From NCBI GenBank assembly GCA_021159005.1, contig JAGGSN010000200.1, forward strand, positions 1 through 50,132: a DNA stretch of 50,132 nt, read 5' to 3'. The position numbers and the translations under genes are program-made. The notes beneath the pieces are model-generated. The model saw only the letters and a program-made list of their open reading frames with translations. It ran no database searches and was not told the origin of the DNA. Source of the DNA: Candidatus Zixiibacteriota bacterium (GTDB taxonomy: Bacteria > Zixibacteria > MSB-5A5 > UBA10806 > 4484-95). Each line of letters begins with the position of its first letter. Position 1 is the stretch's first letter. Positions 15,284-24,104 of this stretch are shown here, in pieces.

Positions 15284-17938
15284 CTACTCGCAGGGCGGCC
15301 AGCCCACAGGCGGGTTATCCGGCAGGTCATCTGATGTAAACCAGGCCGGAGGATAAGACGGGCAGTATGAAATGAAGTCTTCACCCTTGAAATACCTAAC
15401 CAGCTTGATTACATCACTACCCATTATTATGCAATCACCGTTAATATCAGCGGAGGCCCAGAAACCATCGAACAAACATGGCTGGCTTGATTGTATGCCT
15501 ACGAAATAATTGACCATGTATGTAACATCACTGCCCATAGTTTGCGGCGGCCAGATTCCCAAATACATATTAGCATCACCCATAAGATACTCATATTTGG
15601 GCCAAATATGCAGACAGGACCAGTTGACAATAAGATTATAACCGGGACCGCCAGTTGAATCTCCGGCATTTGGTTCTTGATAAAGGTCGCGTCCGATATC
15701 TATTGCATCAAAGACCGTTGTATCATTATTAAGTTCAATATCAGCAAAGTGAACTCTAAAAGATAAACCTAATGTAGGCATTTCCCAATGTCCATAATCA
15801 AAATAATCCAGTCCGAAACCTACAAATGACAAACTGCGCCAACCTTCGGAAAGAGGCGGATTACTATTTTCATTACCAAAACTCGCATCATCCCAAGTAG
15901 TGAAGGGATAAAAATACTGGCAATCCGCCGGATTGAAAGAATCGACATAGCTTAAATTAATTCCCATAGGAAAACATAAACTCGCTGCATAAATATCGGG
16001 AGCACCTCCCATAAAGTAAATAGGAATATCGAACCAAGTATTGGGAGCCGTGTGAATAGTATCATACCAGCTGTTTTCGCCGAAATATCCACCTACCCAG
16101 ATATAAAGTGAATCCTCAGCCAATGGTACCATTGCTGCATCGAGAGTTACCGTGTCGTTTGCCTCAACCTCTATACCGGTAATAACAATATCGTTAAAAC
16201 CAGGTTTAGAGAAAAAGATATCATGGATACCTTCACAAACTAAGGGCAGTGTATAGTTACCATTGATATCAGTATAAGCAGTTAATGATGTAATGTCCAA
16301 AGTAGTAATAGTTACGCTGTCAAGCGGACTTGATGATAATAAATTTATTATATTTCCGGTTAATACATTTGTACCAATAGTTAGAACAACATCAATTTCT
16401 AATGTATCACCATAGCTTAAAGAAATATCAGCGATATTTGTATCGCAATAATTGGGGTTGGAATAGAGTATTGTATATGTGCCAGAATCTAAATAATCAA
16501 GCTGATATTCACCATAAATGTTTGTTGTGTCATTAATATCAGGTCTATCTTCAACTTCAACATAAACGCCTTCTATCAATTCCAAATCAGAATTAGTAAT
16601 AACTCCGGAGATTACACAAGGAGTTCTGTAAGTCAAATTATATTCAGTTGTGTCATTTTCTAAAACGAGCACATTAGTAATAGTTGTGTCATAATAGCAC
16701 GGATGTGATAACAGTAAATTATAAGCGGCTGGCGCATTAAGATATTCCAAAAAATATTTGCCGTTTATATCAGTTGTATCGTTAACATCATAGTTAACCG
16801 CTTCAACTTGTACGCCTTCAATAACCTCGCCCAAGGAATTGGTAATAACACCGGAAATATGTCCGGCATCATAGTAGCCTTTATAGTATAAAGCTCCTAT
16901 ATCGGCAATTGTACTGTTAGGGTCTAATGGAGATGATGGATCGCCAGAGTCAATACAGGGAGAGAGCGATGTAAGATTATAGTTATTAACTGAAGTATCT
17001 GCAAACAATGGATCCACATATATATTGCCAACTTCAGGCGCAACATTATGATGAGCGCCCCAGCTATTATTACAAAAACAATTATATGAAAGATGAAAAC
17101 TGTTGCTGCTATTATTAGTGTTAAAACCATATGCGTAGTTGTTAAATATTATGTTATTTCTTATATAAGTGTCAACATGGTTATGAACATAACCCCAAAT
17201 ACCTCCGGAACCATATCCTCCCGAATTATTACATATAGTATTGTTTTCAATAATACTGCCGCTTTGATCGATTCTAATGATGGCTTTAAATCCAGCATGA
17301 TTTTCAAACATAATATTATATCTAATAATAGCTGCGCAGTCAGATAAATATAAAGCCATACCTTTATCGCCTGCCTCATTGTTGTAGAAATAATTCGAAT
17401 CAATCAAAGCCATGTAATCAATATCGCAATTTCTGCCAAATATGCCGGCGCCTTGAGAAGCATAATTATTTCTAAATATATTATTTCTTATAATCAGAGC
17501 CGCATTAGAGCAAAAATAGATTCCTCCTCCCATTCCATTGCTGTTTGAATTATCTTCAAAGATACAATTTATAATTACCGGAGATGAACTGCTGCATTCA
17601 ATTCCACTGCAATCGAAAGCATTTCTAATCGTGAAGCCATCCAAAACAGAGTTTGTATCTTCTTGACTATTGAATGTTGCTAAAGCTAAATTTTCTACAT
17701 CTCTTTCAATTATTGTCATATAAGCGTCTGCGGCGCTTTTTACAACTATAGCTTTACCGTTAAAATTTATATGCTCTGCATAAATCCCCGGCTGAACCAG
17801 CACCGTATCGCCGCTGCTTGAGGCATCAATGCCCGCCTGAATCGCAGCATAATCATCAGGCACATTGATTGTTATCGCCAAAACCGATGATACGGCTATA
17901 ATAGCGACAACCATTGCGTAAATAAATAATTTGCTCAT
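15284..17938 (-). CDS. secreted beta-helix / carboxypeptidase-regulatory-like / dockerin protein
   Basis: An 884-residue exoprotein. It has a signal peptide (about 1-21, ending SSVLA) and a right-handed parallel beta-helix region (about 25-345) with repeated NNxI/NNxF turns. Three carboxypeptidase-regulatory-like domains (about 355-605) each start with a GxV/IxN stretch and end near DxxGxYxLxYL. A cohesin-like beta module (about 610-775) contains FYPFTTWDDASFG and GWRSLSFVGFG. A dockerin-like end has two GSDV repeats; the second (ADINGDCIIMGSDV) keeps the calcium ligands, while the first lacks several. An AGGAGG site precedes the ATG. Probably a cell-surface or polysaccharide-associated protein; the substrate is unknown. 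Its cohesin-like module is shared with the protein at 36563-38668. Confidence 0.85.
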   Translation of the reverse strand: MSKLFIYAMVVAIIAVSSVLAITINVPDDYAAIQAGIDASSSGDTVLVQPGIYAEHINFNGKAIVVKSAADAYMTIIERDVENLALATFNSQEDTNSVLDGFTIRNAFDCSGIECSSSSPVIINCIFEDNSNSNGMGGGIYFCSNAALIIRNNIFRNNYASQGAGIFGRNCDIDYMALIDSNYFYNNEAGDKGMALYLSDCAAIIRYNIMFENHAGFKAIIRIDQSGSIIENNTICNNSGGYGSGGIWGYVHNHVDTYIRNNIIFNNYAYGFNTNNSSNSFHLSYNCFCNNSWGAHHNVAPEVGNIYVDPLFADTSVNNYNLTSLSPCIDSGDPSSPLDPNSTIADIGALYYKGYYDAGHISGVITNSLGEVIEGVQVEAVNYDVNDTTDINGKYFLEYLNAPAAYNLLLSHPCYYDTTITNVLVLENDTTEYNLTYRTPCVISGVITNSDLELIEGVYVEVEDRPDINDTTNIYGEYQLDYLDSGTYTILYSNPNYCDTNIADISLSYGDTLEIDVVLTIGTNVLTGNIINLLSSSPLDSVTITTLDITSLTAYTDINGNYTLPLVCEGIHDIFFSKPGFNDIVITGIEVEANDTVTLDAAMVPLAEDSLYIWVGGYFGENSWYDTIHTAPNTWFDIPIYFMGGAPDIYAASLCFPMGINLSYVDSFNPADCQYFYPFTTWDDASFGNENSNPPLSEGWRSLSFVGFGLDYFDYGHWEMPTLGLSFRVHFADIELNNDTTVFDAIDIGRDLYQEPNAGDSTGGPGYNLIVNWSCLHIWPKYEYLMGDANMYLGIWPPQTMGSDVTYMVNYFVGIQSSQPCLFDGFWASADINGDCIIMGSDVIKLVRYFKGEDFISYCPSYPPAWFTSDDLPDNPPVGWPPCE

Positions 17939-17987
17939 ATTATCCTCCTACTCAATGTAAGTATTTATCAAAAAAGTCAATGTTAAT

Positions 17988-18017
17988 AATATATATCAAA
18001 ATATAATAAACTGTCAA
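17988..18017 (-). promoter_or_regulatory. candidate sigma70-type promoter of the beta-helix gene
   Basis: On the minus strand TTGACA (18012-18017) and TATATT (17988-17993) are separated by 18 bp, about 50 bases before the ATG. The AT-rich setting makes chance -10 matches easy; the perfect -35 is the main support. Confidence 0.4.
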
Positions 18018-18256
18018 GATAAACCTATTTACCAGGCCCAAAATCTCCCCTTGCCCTCCAACCCTCAACCTATTTTTTAGGCATAAAATTTACATTTGTT
18101 ATATTAGATTATTGATTATATTAATATGGCAGGAGCATTTAGTTTTATCTTATGAATTAGCCTTTACATATCATGCAAAATACTGCATCTTAATTGGAAA
18201 AATGGCTGCTTAGGATAGCGCAGTGCGAACGTTAATGATTTGTAAGGGAGAGGGAA

Positions 18257-18664
18257 ATGAAAGTATTGAATATTGACCATATCGGAATTGCCGTCAAGCA
18301 GATTTCTGATTCGATGGAATTTTATAGTAGCGCCTTAGGCTTGAAACTTGGCGGGACAGAGGAAGTTCCCGAAAGACATTTGAAAGTTGGTTTTATAGAA
18401 ATCGGCTCTACGAGAATCGAACTGATTGAATCAACATCGGATGAATCCGCTATTGCCAAATATATTGAAAAGAAAGGCGGCGGACTTCACCATATCTGTC
18501 TAAGCGTGGATAACATAGTTGAAGCCCTGACGCATATGAAAAACAAAGGATTCAAGCTTATAGATAACGAACCTAAAGACGGAGCCGAGGGATCGAAAGT
18601 TGCCTTTGTTCATCCCAAATCCGCCGGCGGGGTTTTAATAGAATTAAAGGAGTTGCCTCAATAA
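18257..18664 (+). CDS. mce: methylmalonyl-CoA epimerase
   Basis: A 135-residue vicinal-oxygen-chelate (glyoxalase fold) protein that interconverts the (R) and (S) forms of methylmalonyl-CoA. Metal ligands are visible: His in NIDHIGIAV, Glu in the IELIE segment, His in GGGLHHICLSV and the C-terminal Glu in GGVLIELKE. Length and motifs are exactly those of the family. A GGAGAGGG site precedes the ATG. It lies 3 kb from the biotin carboxylase/carrier genes, separated by an oppositely oriented exoprotein gene. The neighbours suggest a role in the propionyl-CoA to succinyl-CoA route, with succinyl-CoA synthetase at the end of the window. Confidence 0.93.
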   Translation: MKVLNIDHIGIAVKQISDSMEFYSSALGLKLGGTEEVPERHLKVGFIEIGSTRIELIESTSDESAIAKYIEKKGGGLHHICLSVDNIVEALTHMKNKGFKLIDNEPKDGAEGSKVAFVHPKSAGGVLIELKELPQ

Positions 18665-18677
18665 AAGGAGTTTTGCT

Positions 18678-20177
18678 ATGAAACGGTATATAGTAATAAG
18701 TTTTATATTGTGTATGATTATCAATGCCAGCGTTTTTAGTCAATCTTTATTCGATGGCTGTTCATCGGCAGGCGCTATCGGTCAGAATGTAATATTTAAC
18801 TGCGATTTCTACGACCCGATAGGATTGCCCGATGTAGAGGTTGCTGTGCGCTACCGGCCGCAAGCTGATGAGGAGTTTATCGACAGCAGAATGGAGATTA
18901 TAGGCGAGTTCCCATATTATGCTTTTACCTATGAGACCGAAGCAGCTTTTAATGGCAATCCCGGCATAGTTGAATACTACTTCTCAGGCGGCACCGATTC
19001 AATCATGGTAACGCAATCGCCTAAGAATACTAACGATCAATTTCCGCCGCCGTCCTATAAGTATGGCGAATTTCCGCCGGATGCAGTTGGGGATACTTCC
19101 GATGGTTCGCTTGGTGGTTGGCTCGATTTAACAGGCAGCGGCGTAACATATTCCGATTCGCGTGTATATGGCTATCTTAACAATGTTGATGATACCTGGC
19201 CCACAAGTCAGGGAGCTAATGTATTTGCTTACGCTTTGGGTTTTGTTTCTTTGAGTGGTTTCGATTCGACGCTTTATGCCATGATGTATATTAATGTGCC
19301 ATTCGTTTACTCGCCGGGTTTATATAAACTAAGCATGGCAGACACCTCGATAACACGGTTGGGCGATATCGATTATACTATCGATGACGGCATTTTGCAT
19401 ATGGCTTGTGATATCGAAACATTCGAAAATGACCCCGACTGGCCCGGTTGGCCGCCGCCTTATGGATTCTTGATTACGCTGGGAATATCAATGACCATTG
19501 GCTTCTCTGACGTGAGCATAAATGATATAACCTATCCGACTTTTTATGAGCCAACCACATACTTTCTAGATTTTGATAATAACCATCCGCCTGAACTATC
19601 GGGATATAGCTTTACAACCGTACCGGGTGTAACACTTACAGCTAATGTCGATTATTATGATCCCGACAGCAATCTACCGGTTGTTCGATTGCTGTTTTTT
19701 GATTGGGGCTTTTATGATATGGGAAGCTTAGACCATATTTATTCGGATACATCCGAGTTTGAAAAAATCCTGCCCTGGCCAGGTGAGGGTTGGCATTATT
19801 ATCATTTTAAATTCTCCGATGGTGTAGATACTATATCCACGCCGCAAGATTCCATATACTTATCATTCACAGGCGTTGATGAACCCGCATCAGTGCCGGG
19901 TCAATTCAGTTTAGAGCAGAATTACCCCAATCCCTTTAATGCGAACACGGTAATTGGTTTTAGTATCGAACAATCCGCTCGGGTGAATATTACAGTTTAC
20001 AACCTGACCGGAGGCAAAATCGCCGAGATATTAAACTGTCAGATGAATGCCGGCAAACATTCGGTAATCTGGAATGGCATCAATAAAGAAGGGGAGACCC
20101 TGCCATCGGGAGTGTATTTCTATCGGTTAACAGTTGATGACAACACCATCACGCGCAAGATGACATATCTGAAATAG
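18678..20177 (+). CDS. secreted protein with C-terminal FlgD/Por-type sorting domain
   Basis: A 499-residue protein starting 13 bp after mce behind AAAGGAG. A signal peptide occupies about 1-22 (ending ASVFSQ). The middle has beta-rich, aromatic-rich segments without a family I recognise. The last 85 residues are a T9SS-like type A sorting domain: FSLEQNYPNPFNANTVIGFS, then VYNLTGGKI, AGKHSVIWNG and PSGVYFYRL, ending ITRKMTYLK. In the FCB group this domain directs secretion or surface attachment. Co-transcription with mce is likely from spacing, but I see no functional tie. Confidence 0.82.
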   Translation: MKRYIVISFILCMIINASVFSQSLFDGCSSAGAIGQNVIFNCDFYDPIGLPDVEVAVRYRPQADEEFIDSRMEIIGEFPYYAFTYETEAAFNGNPGIVEYYFSGGTDSIMVTQSPKNTNDQFPPPSYKYGEFPPDAVGDTSDGSLGGWLDLTGSGVTYSDSRVYGYLNNVDDTWPTSQGANVFAYALGFVSLSGFDSTLYAMMYINVPFVYSPGLYKLSMADTSITRLGDIDYTIDDGILHMACDIETFENDPDWPGWPPPYGFLITLGISMTIGFSDVSINDITYPTFYEPTTYFLDFDNNHPPELSGYSFTTVPGVTLTANVDYYDPDSNLPVVRLLFFDWGFYDMGSLDHIYSDTSEFEKILPWPGEGWHYYHFKFSDGVDTISTPQDSIYLSFTGVDEPASVPGQFSLEQNYPNPFNANTVIGFSIEQSARVNITVYNLTGGKIAEILNCQMNAGKHSVIWNGINKEGETLPSGVYFYRLTVDDNTITRKMTYLK

Positions 20178-20205
20178 GATTTATTGCTATTAAGTTTCAG
20201 GCTGT

Positions 20206-20234
20206 ACGCGTAGGGTCGTATTGCATACGCCCCC
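20206..20234. repeat. dispersed palindromic repeat, family A, copy 2
   Basis: ACGCGTAGGGTCGTATTGCA followed by TACGCCCC. It runs straight into a second palindrome (family B, 20233-20267), the same order seen in the truncated copy at 44129-44206. Confidence 0.8.
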
Positions 20235-20267
20235 TCTTGTTGCCGAGCAGCGCTTGGTAACAAGAGG
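20233..20267. repeat. dispersed palindromic repeat, family B, copy 1
   Basis: Arms CCTCTTGTTGCCGAGC and GCTTGGTAACAAGAGG pair at 14 of 16 positions around a 3-nt loop. A related copy lies at 44172-44206. Confidence 0.75.
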
Positions 20268-20300
20268 AAACACTCCCATTAGGGTTTGTTCCTAATAGCA

Positions 20301-20337
20301 GTCATTGCGAGTCCGCCTTAGGCGAACTCGCAATGAC
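20301..20337. terminator. 17-bp hairpin between convergent genes (repeat acting as possible bidirectional terminator)
   Basis: GTCATTGCGAGTCCGCC and GGCGAACTCGCAATGAC form a long stem with one mismatch and a TTA loop, followed on the plus strand by TCTTTTATCTTTT. It separates the sorting-domain gene (+) from the XTP pyrophosphatase gene (-). Palindromes beginning GTCATTGCGAG are common dispersed repeats, so termination may be secondary. Confidence 0.55.
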
Positions 20338-20370
20338 TCTCTTTTATCTTTTGTGAATAATACGGGCTTA

Positions 20371-20973
20371 TTATTTAAACTTCTCAATAATAATCGGCAG
20401 GATATTCACCAGCGCATTATGACGATGACTTATCTTGTTCTTTTCAGTGGCATCCAGTTCGGCTAAGGTCTTTCCTCTTAATGGCTCTAAAAATAGCGGG
20501 TCATAGCCAAAGCCATTATCGCCCCGTTTGGTGTCGATAATCTCGCCCTCAATGGTTCCATCAGCGGTATGAGGCACTCCCTCGCTGTCGATGAATGCCA
20601 TCACCGTGCGGAAACGAGCAGCTCTGTTGGCTGATAATGCCTTGCTGACCTCGCTTAGCAGCTTTCGGCAATTATCATCATAGGTGGCATTTTCGCCGGC
20701 ATAACGCGAGGAAAATACACCGGGCGCGCCGTCAAGGCAGTCGACCTCCAAGCCGGTATCATCGGCAGCACACGGCAGATGATATTTATCCCAGACCGCT
20801 TGGGCTTTAAGCAGGGCATTTTCTTCGAGAGTTGCTCCGGTTTCCTCAACATCCGGGAAATCGTCAAAATCGGCAGCGGATAGAATTTCAATATCGGTGC
20901 GCTTTAAAATATCTTTTATCTCGGCGAGTTTGTCGCGATTGTTGGTGGCGATTATTAGTGTGTGTTTAGTCAT
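20371..20973 (-). CDS. rdgB: XTP/dITP diphosphatase (Ham1/RdgB family)
   Basis: A 200-residue house-cleaning enzyme that hydrolyses non-canonical purine triphosphates to monophosphates. The opening IIATNNRDKLAEIKDIL is the family signature. ADDTGLEVDCLDGAPGVFSSRYAG carries the catalytic/metal Asp residues, and GDNGFGYDPLFL and SHRHNAL are the later motifs. Full length. It is the last gene of a minus-strand run with murI (65 bp upstream), the amidase and smpB, an ordinary housekeeping grouping. Confidence 0.95.
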   Translation of the reverse strand: MTKHTLIIATNNRDKLAEIKDILKRTDIEILSAADFDDFPDVEETGATLEENALLKAQAVWDKYHLPCAADDTGLEVDCLDGAPGVFSSRYAGENATYDDNCRKLLSEVSKALSANRAARFRTVMAFIDSEGVPHTADGTIEGEIIDTKRGDNGFGYDPLFLEPLRGKTLAELDATEKNKISHRHNALVNILPIIIEKFK

Positions 20974-21038
20974 AATAATTTAATGCGTCAAGATGGAAGT
21001 CAGCCTTAGCGGACGACAGCCTGACGCTCGCAGTATTA

Positions 21039-21866
21039 TCAATACATATTAATATCAATCTTCATTGCCTTATTAATCTGCTTGCCGACAAAATATTTGC
21101 TCATCCGCTTTAGTTTATCCGGTGTATCCGAAACATAATATCTATGTGCTTTTACCCTTTTCAAGGTATTATACAAATTCAAATCTCCCAGCATCTCATT
21201 AACCGACCGCGCTGTCTCATCGGCAGAATCGACCAACCTCACCTGACGCCCCATAACTTTGCTGATAACTTTCTTCAAAGGCGGATAATGAGTACAGCCC
21301 AGCACTAATGTATCGATATTTTTCTTTTTCATAAATTTAAGATAGTCCTCTGCTATCAAGTAAGCGGCTTTCTTATCAATATAGCCATTCTCGGCTAAGG
21401 CTACAAACAACGGGCAAGCTAAACCGAACACTTTAAGCTTGGGGTTTATTTTAAGAAGGGCTTTTGTGTATGATAATGATTCGATAGTGCCCTCAGTGCC
21501 AATGACTCCAATTCTGCCGCTTGTAGTATATTCGGATGCCGCTTTGGCGCCCGGTTCAATCACCCCAATCATAGGGATATTATAAATATTTCGGATATAG
21601 TCCAGCGCCTGGGCGGAAGCGGTATTGCAAGCAACAACAATAAACTTAACCTGCTGTTCCAGAAGAAAATTAACATTCTGCCGCGAGAATTTCTTAATTA
21701 TCTCAGCCGAGCGGATGCCATAAGGGAAACGTCCGGTATCGCCGAAATAAACCACTTGTTCATCGGGCAGTTGACTGAATAGCTGTTTTACAACAGTTAG
21801 GCCGCCCACTCCCGAGTCGAAAACGCCGATAGGTTTATTGGAGCTTGATTTATCGAAACTGTTCAT
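21039..21866 (-). CDS. murI: glutamate racemase
   Basis: A 275-residue cofactor-independent racemase supplying D-glutamate for peptidoglycan. IGVFDSGVGGLTVV holds the substrate-binding Asp/Ser, VVACNTASAQ has the first catalytic Cys, and LVLGCTHYPPLK has the second Cys and the His. Its ATG overlaps the amidase stop as ATGA, so it is translationally coupled to another peptidoglycan gene. Confidence 0.95.
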   Translation of the reverse strand: MNSFDKSSSNKPIGVFDSGVGGLTVVKQLFSQLPDEQVVYFGDTGRFPYGIRSAEIIKKFSRQNVNFLLEQQVKFIVVACNTASAQALDYIRNIYNIPMIGVIEPGAKAASEYTTSGRIGVIGTEGTIESLSYTKALLKINPKLKVFGLACPLFVALAENGYIDKKAAYLIAEDYLKFMKKKNIDTLVLGCTHYPPLKKVISKVMGRQVRLVDSADETARSVNEMLGDLNLYNTLKRVKAHRYYVSDTPDKLKRMSKYFVGKQINKAMKIDINMY

Positions 21867-23371
21867 TTCATAGCTTCATATTTTTTCTTAAATTGAACAA
21901 CGGATTGAGTTATTGCCTTAGCGATATTCTCACGAGTTTTGGCGCTTTTTAAAAGTTTCTCATCCTTTTTATTTGAAATAAAGGCGGCTTCAACAAGCAC
22001 CGCCGGCATATAAGCCTTATTAAGCACAAAAAAACCAGCTTGGTCAACACCTCGACTTTTTATCTTGGTAGCCTTCTGTATATTTTGCTCAATCAATGCC
22101 GCTAAATCAGCAGATTCCTTTAAAAATTCGCTTTGAACCATATCGAGAAGGATAAAATCGAGGTCGGATACATACTCTTTTTGACTTTCGGGAGTCTCAA
22201 ACTGGATAGAGGCATTTTCTAAAGCCGCCGCCGCCCGCGCTTGGTCGGTTTTGGCATCAGATAAGAAAAACGACAAAAAACCGCGTGCCTTCTTGTTTGT
22301 AGAGGCATTAGCATGGATACTTATAAACATATCAGCGCCCGCTTCATTGGCGATTTTTGTCCGGTCGCTTAAGGCTATAAAATTATCATAGTCGCGAGTC
22401 AGAATTACTTGGAAGCCTTCATTTTCGAGCATATTACTTAAAGTTTTACTTAAAGCAAGGTTAAACTCTTTTTCCTTAAATCCGGATGAACCAATAGCGC
22501 CATTATCCTCACCGCCATGCCCGGGATCGACAACGATGACATTAATAAGATTGTTTCGCATTTTGGCGGTCGAATTAGGCGTATATGAAAGCACGGTATC
22601 GGCAAATCCTTCCCCCTTTATCATTATCTGGATTCGCAGAGGGTTGCTTTTAAGCTTGCTCACAAAGGTGAATTCACGCGGCCTGAGCCGGATTGATAAC
22701 TGAGCCGAGTTGTCAAACTGATAGGCCTTAGTATCGTATATAGCCTTATCCGGCCTCTTGTTTTTAAACATCATAGTATCGATTTTGCCCTGATACATAG
22801 TTAATATGACCCAATTATCGTTAGTTTTGACTACATCATACTTGAGTTCCTCGGTGATAAATACCTCAATCAGTAAGCCATTTATCTTTTGCTGAGCCGT
22901 AAGGCCAACAATATTATACAATGCCGGAAACAGCCCTATCGATTTATCTTTTACTGAATATATCAGGTCATCCGGCATCAACTTGTCGATAACCGGTATG
23001 AGATATTCCACAGGCGCGAAAAAATCCCCGTTATAGAGAATGATATTCTTATGGATATTGTAGCTTTTATCGCCGACTGTGATATACTGCGAAAAAAGAG
23101 TATAGCTTAAGACGCCGTTCTCTAAATAGAGAGAGCCGACACCCTTTCTTAAATCAGCCTTGTTGGTGATTTCTAAGAATTTTGCCAGGTCTCTTATCGA
23201 AATATACTTTACATAACCATAATCGGTTGAGGCGATATCTGTCTTTATGTCTTTCTCGACCCAGACCGCCTTAATACCCGCCATAGCAGGCAAGGAAATA
23301 AAAAGCACCATGATGCATGTCGCAAGCTTCAACATTGCTGTGTTATACGATGAAATCAGATTGCGGTTCAT
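21863..23371 (-). CDS. N-acetylmuramoyl-L-alanine amidase (Amidase_3) with N-terminal beta domains
   Basis: A 502-residue exported amidase. A hydrophobic signal lies at about 13-32. Residues 33-270 form AMIN-like/copper-amine-oxidase-N-like beta regions that probably bind the envelope. The catalytic domain (about 276-500) begins VIVVDPGHGGEDNGAIG. Zinc ligands are visible as His in DPGHGG, Glu in KEKEFNLAL and His in SIHANA; the catalytic Glu is in VLVEAAF. It cleaves the amide between MurNAc and L-Ala, typically at division. It is coupled by ATGA overlaps both to smpB upstream and murI downstream. Confidence 0.9.
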   Translation of the reverse strand: MNRNLISSYNTAMLKLATCIMVLFISLPAMAGIKAVWVEKDIKTDIASTDYGYVKYISIRDLAKFLEITNKADLRKGVGSLYLENGVLSYTLFSQYITVGDKSYNIHKNIILYNGDFFAPVEYLIPVIDKLMPDDLIYSVKDKSIGLFPALYNIVGLTAQQKINGLLIEVFITEELKYDVVKTNDNWVILTMYQGKIDTMMFKNKRPDKAIYDTKAYQFDNSAQLSIRLRPREFTFVSKLKSNPLRIQIMIKGEGFADTVLSYTPNSTAKMRNNLINVIVVDPGHGGEDNGAIGSSGFKEKEFNLALSKTLSNMLENEGFQVILTRDYDNFIALSDRTKIANEAGADMFISIHANASTNKKARGFLSFFLSDAKTDQARAAAALENASIQFETPESQKEYVSDLDFILLDMVQSEFLKESADLAALIEQNIQKATKIKSRGVDQAGFFVLNKAYMPAVLVEAAFISNKKDEKLLKSAKTRENIAKAITQSVVQFKKKYEAMK

Positions 23372-23868
23372 TGGTTATACTTAGCCGCCCTTCTTAAGTC
23401 TCTGTCGGCATCGCGCTTGGCGATTGCCTGACGTTTATCATATTTACGTTTACCTCTGGCTAAGGCGATTTCAATTTTAGCGTATCGCCCGCTGAAATAC
23501 ATTCGCAGCGGCACTAAGGTAAGCCCTTGCTCTTCGGTTTTTGCCTTAAGTTTGCGAATCTCTTTTTTATGAAGCAGAAGCCGGCGAGGGCGTTCCGGGT
23601 CATGTCCAAAATGCGAGGTTTTATCATAGGGGGATATATGAAAATTATACAGTATAACCTGCCCATTTTTCAGGGCGGCAAAGGAATCCTTAAACGATAT
23701 TTTGGAGGCTCTCACCGATTTGACCTCGCTGCCAATCAGCTCGATTCCGGCCTCGTATTTATCTATAATCTCATAGTTATGCCAGGCTTTGCGATTGGTA
23801 GCCACGGTTTTTATTTTAACATCATCATCCACGAGGGCGAATATAGGATGGTTTGGGTTATGTTTCAA
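23368..23868 (-). CDS. smpB: SsrA-binding protein SmpB
   Basis: A 166-residue tmRNA-binding protein used in ribosome rescue. KTVATNRKAWHNYEIIDKYE, GIELIGSEVKSVR, NGQVILYNFHISPY, then DPERPRRLLLHKKEI and ARGKRKYDKRQAIAKRDADR are all canonical. The N-terminus is about 15 residues longer than usual if the TTG at 23868 is used. A GTG at 23832 gives a more typical length, and neither has a clear ribosome binding site, so the start is uncertain. tmRNA itself is not next to it within the window. Confidence 0.93.
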   Translation of the reverse strand: MKHNPNHPIFALVDDDVKIKTVATNRKAWHNYEIIDKYEAGIELIGSEVKSVRASKISFKDSFAALKNGQVILYNFHISPYDKTSHFGHDPERPRRLLLHKKEIRKLKAKTEEQGLTLVPLRMYFSGRYAKIEIALARGKRKYDKRQAIAKRDADRDLRRAAKYNQ

Positions 23869-23924
23869 GGAAATATTTAGCGGGGGAGTGATTTAGTTTG
23901 CGAGTTATTGGAGATATATGGCAT

Positions 23925-23953
23925 CGCGTAGGGGCGTATTGCATACGCCCTAT
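23925..23953. repeat. dispersed palindromic repeat, family A, copy 3
   Basis: Identical in leader and core to copy 1 at 15181-15209. It lies between divergent smpB and the first arylsulfotransferase-like gene, so it is not confined to gene ends. Confidence 0.85.
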
Positions 23954-23997
23954 TTACCATCGAGATACATCAGCTGCCACATACGCCTATAATCCCC

Positions 23998-24027
23998 TTG
24001 ACATGATAACGCAATAACTTATATTAT
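23998..24027 (+). promoter_or_regulatory. candidate sigma70-type promoter of the first arylsulfotransferase-like gene
   Basis: TTGACA at 23998-24003 and TATTAT at 24022-24027, 18-bp spacer, about 80 bases before the TTG start. The paralogous gene at 26468 also has TTGACATG upstream. Confidence 0.45.
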
Positions 24028-24104
24028 AAAAGTACTTCTGGAATTTCCCGGAATAAGAAAACCGGGCTGATGATTAAGTACGAAACTAAACAGGAGCATT
24101 CTAT

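Noticed and set aside
23869-24104. tmRNA gene next to smpB
   Set aside because: The gap is only about 235 bp, contains a family A repeat and a promoter, and shows no tmRNA-like acceptor ends or tag reading frame.
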